Source: Saprospiraceae bacterium (GTDB taxonomy: Bacteria; Bacteroidota; Bacteroidia; Chitinophagales; Saprospiraceae). From it: DNA of 64,000 nt. Both the position numbers and the translations under genes were made by a program. Below, piece after piece: positions 22,969 through 32,914 of the stretch (the stretch's first letter is position 1; each line of letters begins with the position of its first letter). The DNA is taken from assembly GCA_016718505.1 (NCBI GenBank), contig JADKDE010000003.1, positions 372,001-436,000 of the forward strand, read 5' to 3'. The notes under the pieces are model-generated. The model did not search any database and had not been told where the DNA came from. It worked only from the letters and a program-made list of their open reading frames with translations.

Positions 22969-23910
22969 ATGATAGCAGAGCAGTCCAAACTAACCCAACT
23001 ATTGAAGCAAAGGGCCCTAGAATTAGGCTTTTGTGATATAAAAATAGCAAAATCGGTGCGTTTGGATGAGGAAGAAGAAAATCTGTCAAAATGGCTACTC
23101 CAGAAGGCACATGGGGAAATGGGTTACTTAGCCAATCATTTTGAAATAAGGTTAGATCCCAAGAGATTGGTAGAAGATGCGAAGACAGTAATTTGCTTGG
23201 CGTTCAATTATTATCCAGAAAAAGTTGCGCTGTCACAGGATGGAACCTTCAAAATAGCTCGGTACGCTTATGGCGAAGATTATCACGATATACTGCGCAA
23301 AAAGCTCAAAGAGTTACTGCAATTTTTGGTAGAAAATTCGACAAACCTCAATGGGAGGGTCTTTGTAGATTCGGCCCCTATCATGGAACGTGTTTGGGCT
23401 AAAAAAGCAGGATTGGGATGGGTAGGAAAAAATACCCTCTTGATTAATCCCAAAAAAGGATCTTATTTCTTTCTTTCAGAAATAGTAATTGATCAAAAAC
23501 TAGATTACGACGAAATACCTATTAAGGATCATTGTGGTACGTGTACTCGCTGTATCGATGCTTGTCCTACCGACGCGATATCTCCAAATGGGTATTGGTT
23601 AGATGGCAGTAAGTGCATATCTTATTTGACCATTGAATTAAAAAATGAAATACCCAAAAATTTTGAAGGAAAGATGGAAGAATGGATTTTTGGTTGTGAT
23701 ATTTGTCAAGAGGTTTGCCCTTGGAATAGGTTTTCTATGCCACACAAAGAATCCGATTTTTTGCCTAAAGCTGCTTTGAATAATTTCACAAAAAAAGATT
23801 GGATTGAATTGACACAAGAAACTTTCCAACAAATATTTGAAAAATCAGCAATAAAAAGGACCAAATACCAAGGATTAATGCGCAATATCCAGTTTGCTGA
23901 AAAAAAATAA
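22969..23910 (+). CDS. queG: Epoxyqueuosine reductase
   Basis: 313 residues, the family's usual length. QueG is a cobalamin- and 4Fe-4S-dependent enzyme that reduces epoxyqueuosine to queuosine at the wobble position of tRNA. Visible features: FVDSAPIMERVWAKKAG with the catalytic Asp, GWVGKNTLLI, and two iron-sulfur clusters, CGTCTRCIDACP and CDICQEVCPWN. The HEAT-like tail of longer homologues is absent, as in many Bacteroidota. It lies 6 nt behind the lhgO-like gene, suggesting co-transcription but no clear shared pathway. It converges on the C25 protease gene 52 nt away. Confidence 0.93.
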   Translation: MIAEQSKLTQLLKQRALELGFCDIKIAKSVRLDEEEENLSKWLLQKAHGEMGYLANHFEIRLDPKRLVEDAKTVICLAFNYYPEKVALSQDGTFKIARYAYGEDYHDILRKKLKELLQFLVENSTNLNGRVFVDSAPIMERVWAKKAGLGWVGKNTLLINPKKGSYFFLSEIVIDQKLDYDEIPIKDHCGTCTRCIDACPTDAISPNGYWLDGSKCISYLTIELKNEIPKNFEGKMEEWIFGCDICQEVCPWNRFSMPHKESDFLPKAALNNFTKKDWIELTQETFQQIFEKSAIKRTKYQGLMRNIQFAEKK

Positions 23911-23962
23911 CCACCGATCCGAATAAATCAAATCGATGGCTATAAATTTTCGTATTCGAATT

Positions 23963-26464
23963 TTATCTCAATATTACTAATTTTCCGAACCCATTTTTAA
24001 AACCTGCATCCAAGGTTTCATTAGACATGAGTTCAATTTTTTGCCCAGTATTATCAAGGGCCCGTACTCTGTAGAAATACACACCATTTGCTAACTTGTC
24101 GCCAAAATTGTCTGTGCCATCCCAAGATCTTTCAGTTACTCTCGTACCGATTTGTAAATCCCCTAAATCATTGTTGGTCAGTTCTTTGACAACTCGACCA
24201 TTAGGTGTCATGATCTGAATGGTATATTGTGAAGGAGGTTCTGATCCAGTCAAAGTATAAACGAACTTTGTTTTATCTGAGAACGGGTTAGGGTAATTCA
24301 GAATATTACTGATTCTCGATTGATTGATTACTTGAAATTTCACCCTGTAGTCATATCTCCCTGCTTTATTGCCAGACTCATCTTTCCCTTGAACAACAAG
24401 ATTATATTCACCGTCCTTAAATTTTTCAGGACTAAATTCAACCCTAGCACAATTATTATTGCTGCTTTGGGCAGGGAAAAACTGTACACCTGGATCACCA
24501 AAATGAATTTTGTACGAAGTAGAATCAACTGGTTGGAGAGCTATGGATATCAAAGTGGTATCTGTTAGCAATAAAAATTTATTCTCATCCTTCAATGTGA
24601 TCACGATTTTGGGTTTTGCGGATACAATATCATTGTTCATGATATGACGACCGTCGAAAGTAACCTCAAGATTAGGATTTTTTCTATCCACTTGGGCTTT
24701 GAAAGAGGTTTGACCCAAGTTGTTGAATCTATACAATTCAGGTTGATTATTGTCAGGATTGATCTCTACAAATATATTTTGATTTTCACCATTTCCTACA
24801 GGAGATAAGGTAAAATCTGTATGCAATGAATCACCCTGAGCCAATGGGCCGAATTTTTTGTAATATACTCTTTCAATATTGGTATCATCGACCAACCTGC
24901 ACTTGACCAAAAGACTATCCATTGGGTATTCACTGATATTTTCTACTGCAAAGCCAAATTGAAGATTATTGCCAATAGCAACAGTGTCAGTAGATTTATA
25001 AAAATATGCGTTGGTATGGATGGCAGCATCAGGCAATCCATCGAAATAAACCCTCCAATAGTCCAACTGAGGGGAGGTTTTATTAACAGCATCTTGAGCT
25101 AAATATTTTAATTTTAAACAAGGATATAACGATGCATCGATGGAGGAAAGATCATTAATACCGACCTGCGTAGTTGTAGATAGATTGGTTTCAGTACCAT
25201 CCGATTTTACACCTATTACTTCGATTTGATTTTTAGTATCGGTAACAGGGTCGTATTTACTGACCTTCCAGTCAAGGGTCTTCCAAGTCTTTGCGGGTCC
25301 AATTTTCGTAGAAACAATATTGCCCGTGCTTCTGGATGGGCTGGTAATGGCATATCTGAACACAATAGTGTCGAGAGGTGTAGCTGCCAATCTCTCAAGA
25401 GGTGTAAAACTTGGGTCGTTTTTCTTGTATAATAAAACATAAGGTCTATGTCCTGATGTGGCTGTAGATCGGATCAATTTGGCTCCTTGATTTTCTAAAA
25501 CTTGGAATAAATTTCTGCCGAGAGTCAAGGAGTCTGCGGCCCACAACTCTGGGTGATAATTATCAGTAACAGCTGCATCCATTCTTGAAATTGAGTACAA
25601 CAAAATATAATCACCATTGGGAATGCTATCCAAAAGAGCATTCATCAAGTCAATTCGGCTTTGTTGGTTGGTGGTTGAATATGGAAAATAAGGTCTTGTA
25701 CTCCATCCTGGACCTTCAAGGATTTGGCTTTTCCATTTTCTTTTAAGTTCGGGATTGAGAATAGGCTCTCCAGTATTGCCATCAAAAACACATAAATAAA
25801 CCCCTCCCGTCACGTAGTTTCCCCAGATGTAATAAGCATCATTTGCCGCATTAATATCTATAAAAGGCAACCTTCCAGCTAATTGATACCCAGCTGGTCC
25901 AGTGGTCAATCTGATATTTCTAGTTCCATTAGAGAAGTGGAAAGCTCTTGCTGGTTCTTCTATTTCAAGATTATTAAACTGTGTGTTTAGGAATTGAAAA
26001 AAGTGCGATTGATTCCATCCAATACTTAGGTCTGGTCTAAAAATAAAACTTGAATATTTCCAGGAAAATGGCTCAATAGGTGAAGTGGAATCCCTAGATA
26101 CTTTCCAGTAATAGACTTGATTGGGAATCCATGAGACACTTGGTTTCCACTTGATCATACCTCCTTTACTATTGACAACTTGACTGACCTTTGCAGCACT
26201 GTTGAAATATTCAGTAGTATCTATTTCAAAAACATAGTTCTTATTAGAAATAAAGGCATCTGATGTAGTGGCGATTAATTCAATCTCGGGCTTATTTACT
26301 ATGGAATATCTAACAGGCTTGACTGGTTCAATGTCACTAGATATAACAATAAATTTGAAACCAATCTCACCAAAACTATTCGCCAATTGATTGTTTTGTT
26401 CGGCCGCAGGAAGAGGTGCTTCTTGAATCAAATTGTCAGGATCTACTGTGATTAAAAGTATGTT
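23963..26464 (-). pseudogene. C-terminal part of C25 protease, separated by an in-frame TAA
   Basis: This reading frame is the direct continuation, in the same frame, of the protease segment at 26465-29047; only a TAA at 26467-26465 separates them. Immediately after the stop the frame reads NILLITVDPDNLIQEAPLPA. The segment holds CARDB-like beta domains (LQFGFAVENISEYPMDSLLV, then FTLSPVG) and ends with a FlgD-like/T9SS-type domain: ILNYPNPFSDKTKFVYTLTG, then SWDGTDNFGDKLANGVYFYR. Together the two halves would give about 1690 residues, in the range of the PorU2-like family as I remember it. The segment has no convincing start of its own (a TTG at 26431 is available). Real nonsense mutation and base-call error are both possible. 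Confidence 0.75.
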
Positions 26465-29047
26465 TTATCCAATCGAATTTTCGCCTTGTAATCCAAAATC
26501 AAAACTATAATTATCTCTTAATGTTGGTGCCTTAACTCGCTTGGTAGCTAGATCAACGATATTGCCATTGGGTAGCTTAACACTGATCTTTAAAGTAATA
26601 GAATCACTAGCAAGATATCCTATAGAAACCAAATCAAAACTGCATTGAAATGAATTTTTTTGTAAATCGACAACAGCTGGATTGATTTTTACGCTGTTAT
26701 AATCTACCAGATAATCGACCCCTGGGTGTGGGAAAACTCGGATGGCAGGGTCACCTGTAAATGTAGCTTGTGAAAGTACGTTTTTGTATGATGGTGATGA
26801 ATTATACTTTGTATCGATATTTTTGTAAGTCATTTGGATAATTTTTCCAATGGGTTCTCCATAAAGCGTTGTACTCATCATCTTAAACATTTCATCTCCG
26901 ATAACATACCACTCACCTCCTGTTGAATACCAAGAAGATGCATAAAAACTCGAAGCGGCTTTTTGAGGGGCTTGAACAAATCTTTCCGCTATCCCCTTCA
27001 CTGACTGATGAATATTCCCTGTCTGACATCCCATAGCGGTCATGTGAAAATATCTTCTTCGATTGCTATAACCTCCTATATCGTCGATACTAAACTCCAG
27101 ATTAGATTGGCTTGAATGTCCATGAAAAGTAAGGAGAGAAGCCCCTTCATTGATTGTTCGGAATATGAGATCTGTTTGATTAAAATCAATTACATCTGAA
27201 CTATATTTATATATCGTCCGCACATTTGCACCAAATTTTGGACCCGTCAAATGATTTTTAAAAGCATTCAAATTGGATGCTATCGTCGCACTGTCTTGTG
27301 AATTACCCCCACCACCAAGATGTATCACATTTTTCATCCACAACCTATCTGAGATCGTCTGCGGATTTTGAATGGTCTGGTCGTGCTCAAGCATTTTCAC
27401 AAGATAATCCTTCACTTCTTGATTGGTCATCGCTGGATACCTTCCCAATGCCATCAAAGGCACTTCTTTTTGATTTTCAGTGACCAATAAGTTATCGGCT
27501 GGTGGAAAACCAAAAGTAGGAATGAGGTGATTAGCAGCCAATCTCTCGACATTCGTCTTGAATCGAAGTTCTCTCATCTCTCTAGATTTCCCCAGTAAAA
27601 ATAAGTATTCAGGCTTGTTCCAGGTTTTAGTAATATATTGCACAAAATTTCTAATGGCAATGGGGTGATCCTTGATACCGTAGCTGAATTGTTCGTACAA
27701 TTCTTCTATATCAACAGGAGTCACTGTATAGCCTCCACCGACGCTAGATCTTCTGAATTGAGCATATTCATCCACATAATTTTTACCGTCCAATGGAGTT
27801 GTTAAAATCTTGTTGTAGATCATCACATAATTTCCTTGGATCTGGTCATAATCCACAAAATTCTTAGTACTAATCGAGTCGGTCTTTAAAAGGCCTGTTT
27901 TGCCATTGCAAAATACCAATTGTCTATCCACATTGGAGGCTGGAAGTTTTACCTTCAATTTATTGGATTCGAATATGGCCTCTATTCTAATTTTATTGGT
28001 AATGTCATATACAATTGGGATCGCTCCTTCATCCAAAAAATTATCAATTTCTAAGTATTTAATTCCTGTACTGCCTGCCAAATTCAACGTGAATGTTGGT
28101 TTATTATTAAAATTAAACATCCTTGGATATTCAACATCAATATACGCTACCCGAATTGGGTTTTGCATGCTTGTGTTTCCTTCAACGATGATATTTGTCA
28201 AACCATCCAATTTAGCTGGAAGTAACTGGAAAGCATAATCCTCAACCTTTGCATTTGCAAATACGCCAGAGCTTAAGTATTCTGTCGTTCCAATCCTAAT
28301 TTTTACCTCATGGTTGTGGCTGACATTATAATTTTTCATACTTCCCACCCTCACTGTAATTTTAGCATTCTCAGGGCTCAATGGGCTTATAAAGGTTGCT
28401 GGCTCTATATTCAAGGTACTAGACTGTGCTGGATAAGTCCCCCATCCTTCCGAAACTCCAAAATGCGAGCTGATTCTTTCAGAATTGAATCTAAATTTTT
28501 CCCAAAATCCATTGAAAAGATTTTCAGATTTATGGGTATAATATTTTTCCACAGGTGGTAAATTTGTCAAATCATTCTGAATTCTCGCAAATCGTTTAGC
28601 GCTTACTCCAGTTGTATTCACAGTAAGGTAATGCGGCAATCCATCTGAATACATTGAATACCTAGGGTTCATTTGTTCAGTTGAAGCGCTTTTGTAGAGT
28701 TGCTTATCGATCTCACCCGTATTCTTTTGTCCATAAAATTCTACAAAATCTGTAGGACTAAATGTACCAGTTGTTGATACATAAATGGGTATTTCAACAC
28801 CAAAGGCAAACATTTGCAATATATCTCCTGTAAAAGAATTCAAAGGCATACCTGCTTGTTCTAATTCAGCTCCAGTTATGCGGTAAACACCATTTTGGCT
28901 AATGACCATTTTCAGGTATTTCTGATTATATTTTATCCATTCTTTTCCGTAAACTTCATTATTGTTTATTACCATCTGTGCAAAAAGTCCAATTTGCAGT
29001 CCAACAATTAGGACAATTGATAAAAACAATCGCCATTTAAAACTCAT
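26465..29047 (-). CDS. Peptidase C25 (gingipain/PorU-like), N-terminal part
   Basis: The start at 29047 (MSFKWRLFLSIVLIVGLQIG) gives a clean signal peptide; an upstream in-frame start at 29101 would add 18 residues without signal character. The N-terminal region resembles the PorU pro-domain. The C25 caspase-like domain contains the catalytic His in ASLLTFHGHSSQSNLEFS and the catalytic Cys in FHMTAMGCQTGNIHQ. C25 members include gingipains and the T9SS sortase PorU, which cleaves C-terminal sorting signals and attaches cargo to the surface. Several genes here encode such cargo, so a PorU2-type role is a reasonable inference. The frame ends at TAA after LQGENSIG, mid-domain. Confidence 0.82.
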   Translation of the reverse strand: MSFKWRLFLSIVLIVGLQIGLFAQMVINNNEVYGKEWIKYNQKYLKMVISQNGVYRITGAELEQAGMPLNSFTGDILQMFAFGVEIPIYVSTTGTFSPTDFVEFYGQKNTGEIDKQLYKSASTEQMNPRYSMYSDGLPHYLTVNTTGVSAKRFARIQNDLTNLPPVEKYYTHKSENLFNGFWEKFRFNSERISSHFGVSEGWGTYPAQSSTLNIEPATFISPLSPENAKITVRVGSMKNYNVSHNHEVKIRIGTTEYLSSGVFANAKVEDYAFQLLPAKLDGLTNIIVEGNTSMQNPIRVAYIDVEYPRMFNFNNKPTFTLNLAGSTGIKYLEIDNFLDEGAIPIVYDITNKIRIEAIFESNKLKVKLPASNVDRQLVFCNGKTGLLKTDSISTKNFVDYDQIQGNYVMIYNKILTTPLDGKNYVDEYAQFRRSSVGGGYTVTPVDIEELYEQFSYGIKDHPIAIRNFVQYITKTWNKPEYLFLLGKSREMRELRFKTNVERLAANHLIPTFGFPPADNLLVTENQKEVPLMALGRYPAMTNQEVKDYLVKMLEHDQTIQNPQTISDRLWMKNVIHLGGGGNSQDSATIASNLNAFKNHLTGPKFGANVRTIYKYSSDVIDFNQTDLIFRTINEGASLLTFHGHSSQSNLEFSIDDIGGYSNRRRYFHMTAMGCQTGNIHQSVKGIAERFVQAPQKAASSFYASSWYSTGGEWYVIGDEMFKMMSTTLYGEPIGKIIQMTYKNIDTKYNSSPSYKNVLSQATFTGDPAIRVFPHPGVDYLVDYNSVKINPAVVDLQKNSFQCSFDLVSIGYLASDSITLKISVKLPNGNIVDLATKRVKAPTLRDNYSFDFGLQGENSIG

Positions 29048-29227
29048 AATTTTCGACACAATTATTGATTTATATATATAACAATTACCTAATATATGCA
29101 AAGGTAGAATTTAATTCCCAAACAAACGTAAAAACTAATAACGACATATTTTGACGCAATGTTTTTATGAAATAAACGAATCTTTACATACTTTTAACCG
29201 AATAATTTCTTTTTTATTTTAAAAATT

Positions 29228-29235
29228 TATCTTTG
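29228..29235 (+). promoter_or_regulatory. -7 promoter element of the glycosyltransferase-rsmG operon
   Basis: TATCTTTG matches TAnnTTTG exactly. Because transcription would start only some nucleotides later, it argues that translation starts at the ATG at 29257 and not at the TTG codons at 29233 or 29236. Confidence 0.5.
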
Positions 29236-29256
29236 TTGCTTCTATTTTATGCATTA

Positions 29257-30321
29257 ATGTTTCTTTTGATTGCAGGCCAGTACTTTTTTTTCTATTACCA
29301 ATTAATCATTATTAATCGAAAGAAAACCGCTCAAACCCGACCACATATCGACATTAACGACGTTACGATACTGATCTGCGTAAGAAATGAATACACCAAT
29401 GTCCTATCCAATCTTCCAAAATTACTGAATCTATCAGTTAACACCACAGTAATAGACGATAACTCTGACGACGACACTTTCCCTTTGTTGCAACAATTAG
29501 TAAACGAAAATAGTAATCTAAAGATTTGGAGAAAAGAATTCAAAAGATACACTGGCAAAAAAGAAGCATTTTTATTTGGAATTTCTAAAATAACAACGCC
29601 ATTTATTCTATGCACTGACATAGACTGTCTTCCTAAGGACAATAGTTGGGTAAATGAAATGTTAAAAGAAATGAGGCCATCCACGGAGATTGTTTTGGGG
29701 TATTCGCCTTATATCCAAAAACCTGGCCTGCTCAACAAATTCATCCAGTATGAAACCCTGATAACAGGCGTACAATATATGTCCTTTGCTTTGGCTGGTA
29801 TACCCTATATGGGCGTAGGTCGCAATATGCTCATCAAAATATCATTATTTGAGCATATCAATCCTTATGAAAACAATATGGATATTCCATCTGGAGATGA
29901 CGATATTTTAGTCAATAAATTTGGTACTGCCTCCAATACTAGAGTTACATTAGACCCTAAGTCATTCGTCTATAGCGAACCCAAATCTACTTGGACATCG
30001 TATTTTCGCCAAAAAAGACGCCACCTTAGCTCTAGTTTTGTGTATAAGAAAAGCCACGTTTTTTTACTTTCGCTTTTCAGTGCTTTATTGGTGTTGTCGA
30101 ACCTTTTGCCCTTAGTTGGTTTCTTTATTTCCTTTAAGGCAACGATTATTTTTTTGATATTAAAATGGGCCTTGATGTATGGTCTTATGGTACCTATCGC
30201 TGATGTATTCAAGTCTCCTCTCAAATTGTTCGAATTAATATTCATGGAATTTCTGTTCGCAATTTATTTAGTATTATTTTTACCCATTATTCTGTTTAGT
30301 AAAAAAATTTCGTGGAAATAA
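29257..30321 (+). CDS. Membrane-bound family 2 glycosyltransferase
   Basis: About 354 residues. An N-terminal membrane segment (MFLLIAGQYFFFYYQLIII) is followed by a GT-A fold: VTILICVRNEYTNVLSNLP, the nucleotide-sugar region VIDDNSDDDT, and DIDCLPKD as the DxD-like metal site. The acceptor region is IPSGDDDILVNKFG with QKRRHLSSSF (the Q-x-x-R-W-like motif with H in place of W). Three hydrophobic segments end the protein. Such enzymes transfer sugars to lipid or polysaccharide acceptors at the inner membrane; the substrate cannot be named. The 3' end overlaps rsmG by 10 nt, indicating translational coupling. Confidence 0.85.
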   Translation: MFLLIAGQYFFFYYQLIIINRKKTAQTRPHIDINDVTILICVRNEYTNVLSNLPKLLNLSVNTTVIDDNSDDDTFPLLQQLVNENSNLKIWRKEFKRYTGKKEAFLFGISKITTPFILCTDIDCLPKDNSWVNEMLKEMRPSTEIVLGYSPYIQKPGLLNKFIQYETLITGVQYMSFALAGIPYMGVGRNMLIKISLFEHINPYENNMDIPSGDDDILVNKFGTASNTRVTLDPKSFVYSEPKSTWTSYFRQKRRHLSSSFVYKKSHVFLLSLFSALLVLSNLLPLVGFFISFKATIIFLILKWALMYGLMVPIADVFKSPLKLFELIFMEFLFAIYLVLFLPIILFSKKISWK

Positions 30322-30941
30322 TCAAAAAATATTTTTCTTCCTTTAGCAAGACTCAAGAAGAACAGTTGGCCCAACTCTTGCCCCTGTACCAAGATTGGAA
30401 TGAAAAAATCAATGTAATCTCTAGAAAAGACATGGACAATTTTTATATACACCACGTACTCCATTCATTGGCAATTGCGGCATTTATCGACCTAAAAAAA
30501 GGCAGCCAAATCATCGATTTAGGATGTGGGGGCGGATTCCCAGGCATTCCACTGGCGATATTTTTTCCTGAAGTAAAATTTACACTCATAGACAGCACTG
30601 CCAAAAAAATCAAAGTCGTCCAAGCGGTTTCCGAAGCACTCAATTTGACCAATATCACAGCTATACACACGAGGGCCGAGGAGTATAAAGGAGAAAAAGC
30701 TGATTTTGTAGTGTCGAGGGCCGTGGCCGAGGCTGGATTGTTGTCCCACTGGAGCCGTAGATTGGTGCATGAACACCATAAAAATGCGATCCCAAATGGG
30801 CTTATCGCCTTGAAGGGTGGCGATCTAAAGAACGAACTAAAAACGCTGCCACGGGGCTTGACTGCCGAAAAGTATGCCATCTCGGATTACTTCTCTGAGC
30901 CCTATTTTGAAGAAAAATACTTGGTATATATACCCTTTTAG
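30312..30941 (+). CDS. rsmG: 16S rRNA (guanine527-N7)-methyltransferase
   Basis: 209 residues, the normal length. RsmG uses SAM to methylate G527 in the 530 loop of 16S rRNA. The SAM-binding motif DLGCGGGFPGIPLA is clear, and the N-terminal WNEKINVISRKD and HHVLHSL segments are typical. The frame starts with GTG at 30312 inside the end of the glycosyltransferase gene; this start fits the family N terminus (MEIIKKYFSSFS). The coupling with a glycosyltransferase is a chance-like arrangement with no obvious functional link. Confidence 0.93.
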   Translation: MEIIKKYFSSFSKTQEEQLAQLLPLYQDWNEKINVISRKDMDNFYIHHVLHSLAIAAFIDLKKGSQIIDLGCGGGFPGIPLAIFFPEVKFTLIDSTAKKIKVVQAVSEALNLTNITAIHTRAEEYKGEKADFVVSRAVAEAGLLSHWSRRLVHEHHKNAIPNGLIALKGGDLKNELKTLPRGLTAEKYAISDYFSEPYFEEKYLVYIPF

Positions 30942-30994
30942 GGGATTGAAATTCGACAGATAGAAAAATTCACAAACAATTTATTTTTTAATTT

Positions 30995-31100
30995 TGGGCG
31001 TCCCCATCGCCTACGACGATGGTCTGGCTCTACATGGCTTCGGTCTCTTCGAGACTCATCTGCGATGACCATTTCGATCCTTGACGCGCTGGGTTTTGTG
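30995..31100 (-). repeat. Structured intergenic element, copy B
   Basis: Read on the minus strand it begins acccagcgcgtcaaggatcg, has nested stems (TCATC/GATGA at 31056-31068 and GTCTC/GAGAC at 31043-31055), a linker ccgaagccatgtagagcc, a second stem (CCATCG 31004-31009 with CGATGG 31017-31022), and ends ggggacgcccaaaat. Shares order and flanks with copies A and C to F. It lies 54 nt behind the rsmG stop, opposite in orientation. Confidence 0.75.
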
Positions 31101-31288
31101 CAAAAATAGAGGTAGGACTTATGTTTTGGGGTACATGTTTGGAAGCTGGTGTCAGCGCAGGGGGTAATTAGACAAGCAAACGGGTTTCATACATTTTCAA
31201 TTGGAAGAGGACTTGGAGGCGGAAGTGCGTTATCTAGTTTTCAATGCTCTATTTCAAGAACAGCCTATTGGCTATTACTCAATCGAAC

Positions 31289-31639
31289 ATGAGAAGTTAT
31301 ATTTTAAGTTATTTTTTGTTTTTAAGCATTATATCAATGATGAATTCATGTGGTGATTGTGATTCTTTTGCCAATGCATGTAAAAAAGACAATTTTAACT
31401 TTGTTCTAATGCAAAAACCTTCTTCAGGTAGATGTTATGATTTGCAAGGTATTAACCCAATTTCGGGAAAAAGTGAATCTTATTATGAAAGTGGCGGTTT
31501 TTTAAATATTCCATTTAAAAGTTTAATTTCAGTTGGCGATACATTGATCAAAAAGGAAGGTGAGTTAAGGGTTTTTATTCATAAAAGAGATACTGTTTTG
31601 GTGTATCATTTCGAATGTGATGGTAAGATTTATGATTAA
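31289..31639 (+). CDS. Small predicted lipoprotein, function unknown
   Basis: 116 residues from the ATG at 31289, which starts a lipoprotein-like signal (MRSYILSYFLFLSIISMMNS followed by Cys). An in-frame start at 31244 is possible but would push the hydrophobic core inward. The mature part has four further cysteines (CDSFANAC, GRCYDL, FECDGK) and a small beta-rich pattern (GDTLIKKEGELRVFIHKRD). No family is recognised. It sits between element B and the repeat-rich stretch, in accessory-looking DNA. Confidence 0.55.
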   Translation: MRSYILSYFLFLSIISMMNSCGDCDSFANACKKDNFNFVLMQKPSSGRCYDLQGINPISGKSESYYESGGFLNIPFKSLISVGDTLIKKEGELRVFIHKRDTVLVYHFECDGKIYD

Positions 31640-31830
31640 TAGGCTTATATTTGACATACTTGTTTGCGTCTGTCTTTGACTTTTGACAAATCCTGCATTT
31701 GGGGTAGCTTTTACTAGGATGGAGAGTTACTATGGCTTAGTAATACAAGAAGAAGTGGTGAGTCGAGGGACAAGCTTGAAAATTTGCGCCGGCATACGGA
31801 AATTGCTTCTAATTTTGTTCTCAGTCATAA
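31640..31830. other. Intergenic DNA before the repeat block
   Basis: About 190 nt with no open frame of note, no promoter consensus and no strong hairpin that I can see. Confidence 0.5.
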
Positions 31831-32434
31831 ACTGCAACGATCGGGGGTAATCTGACCTCAACGAGGTCAAATATTTCTAAAAAATAAATAATTTACAATT
31901 CGACCCCCACGGGGTCGTACCCGTAATGAAATGCTTTACAACAAACATTCAATCCCGTCGGGATTGGAAAATAAAAATTGGAAAGTATGGCCAAGAGTTA
32001 ATGTCAAAATAGACATACCTTAATCAATATGGACAGAGACCAAACACATCGTGAGAGCGTATAGTCCCCTAACTTTCTGTCACTTTTGTCTTGATACAAA
32101 AGTAACCCAAAAATCAAGTCCAAAAAAAGGCGATTGCTCCGCACCGCTCCAGTCGTGGGATGCGTTACATCCGCATCTTTTCCACGACGTTTCGCTATCG
32201 CTGGTTTTTGGACTGACTGCGATGGTCGAAGTCTGTTACTTCGATCAGATATTTTCTGAATTAAAATTCATCATCTACAATCTTCTGTAAATGTCAAGAA
32301 AAATAACGAATTTTATGTCCGTACATATTATGATGATAATTGAAACAATTCACTTTTTAGAAATTTGTCAGAGCGTATGGAATTGCAAATTCCTGTTGTA
32401 TTGTATCGCTATTTTAACTGCGACGATCGTGGGT
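31831..32434. repeat. ~600-bp direct repeat, copy 1, with a triple-hairpin head
   Basis: Matches 33095-33697 almost throughout (offset 1264 at its start). The first 140 nt hold three hairpins: GACCTC/GAGGTC (31854-31868), CGACCCC/GGGGTCG (31901-31917) and CAATCCC/GGGATTG (31950-31966). Further on are cttttgtcttgatacaaaag and TCGAAGT/ACTTCGA (32226-32244). Frames inside are repeat-derived and not considered genes. Confidence 0.85.
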
Positions 32435-32513
32435 GGTAGTTCGCCTATTATAAATAAACCAGTTCAAATAGTTCAAAATAATAATAGAATTGTAACACCT
32501 TTAATGCTAAAAA

Positions 32514-32898
32514 ATGGACAATAAAAAGAGTAATCTATATCATCTTGTTTTTCTTGTTTACATTTTTTTTCAATTAAATTTTTGAAACAGCAATCAGAGA
32601 TTATAATATCACAAATGAAAATAACTTTGTTTCAGCTAATATAATTGAAAATGGAAATTGTGGTACCAGTGGCGGAACAATTAAGGTAAAATATAATGAT
32701 AAATTATATACACTTGCAATTCGTAGATCTGATTGCATAAACGCTAAATTTTCAATCGGAGATGATATTAAAGTTTTATATAGTAAGCGTTATAATTATT
32801 TAATTTTAGATGATTCAGGAGTAATGACAGAACTTGTTATGAGTTTCTTTTTTTTCTTGCTTCCGCTTTATTGTTTAATTAAAATTATAAAAAAATAA
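32514..32898 (+). pseudogene. Broken gene for a small two-segment membrane protein
   Basis: The ATG at 32514 opens MDNKKSNLYHLVFLVYIFFQ, a membrane segment, and stops at 32583. In the +1 frame a stop-free stretch continues to 32898: FVSANIIENGNCGTSGGTIK, then KFSIGDDIKVLYSKRYNYLI, ending in a second hydrophobic segment (MSFFFFLLPLYCLIKIIKK). One extra base near the T-rich stretch at 32561-32583 would explain the break. The layout resembles many small uncharacterised Bacteroidota membrane proteins; no function is claimed. It is the only unique DNA between the repeat copies. Confidence 0.5.
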
Positions 32899-32914
32899 GT
32901 ATTTAAAGACACCA

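Noticed and set aside
31640..32524. Small frames at 32051-32290 and 32291-32524
   Set aside because: They lie within the repeat block and recur, broken, in its second copy; they have no gene-like features.
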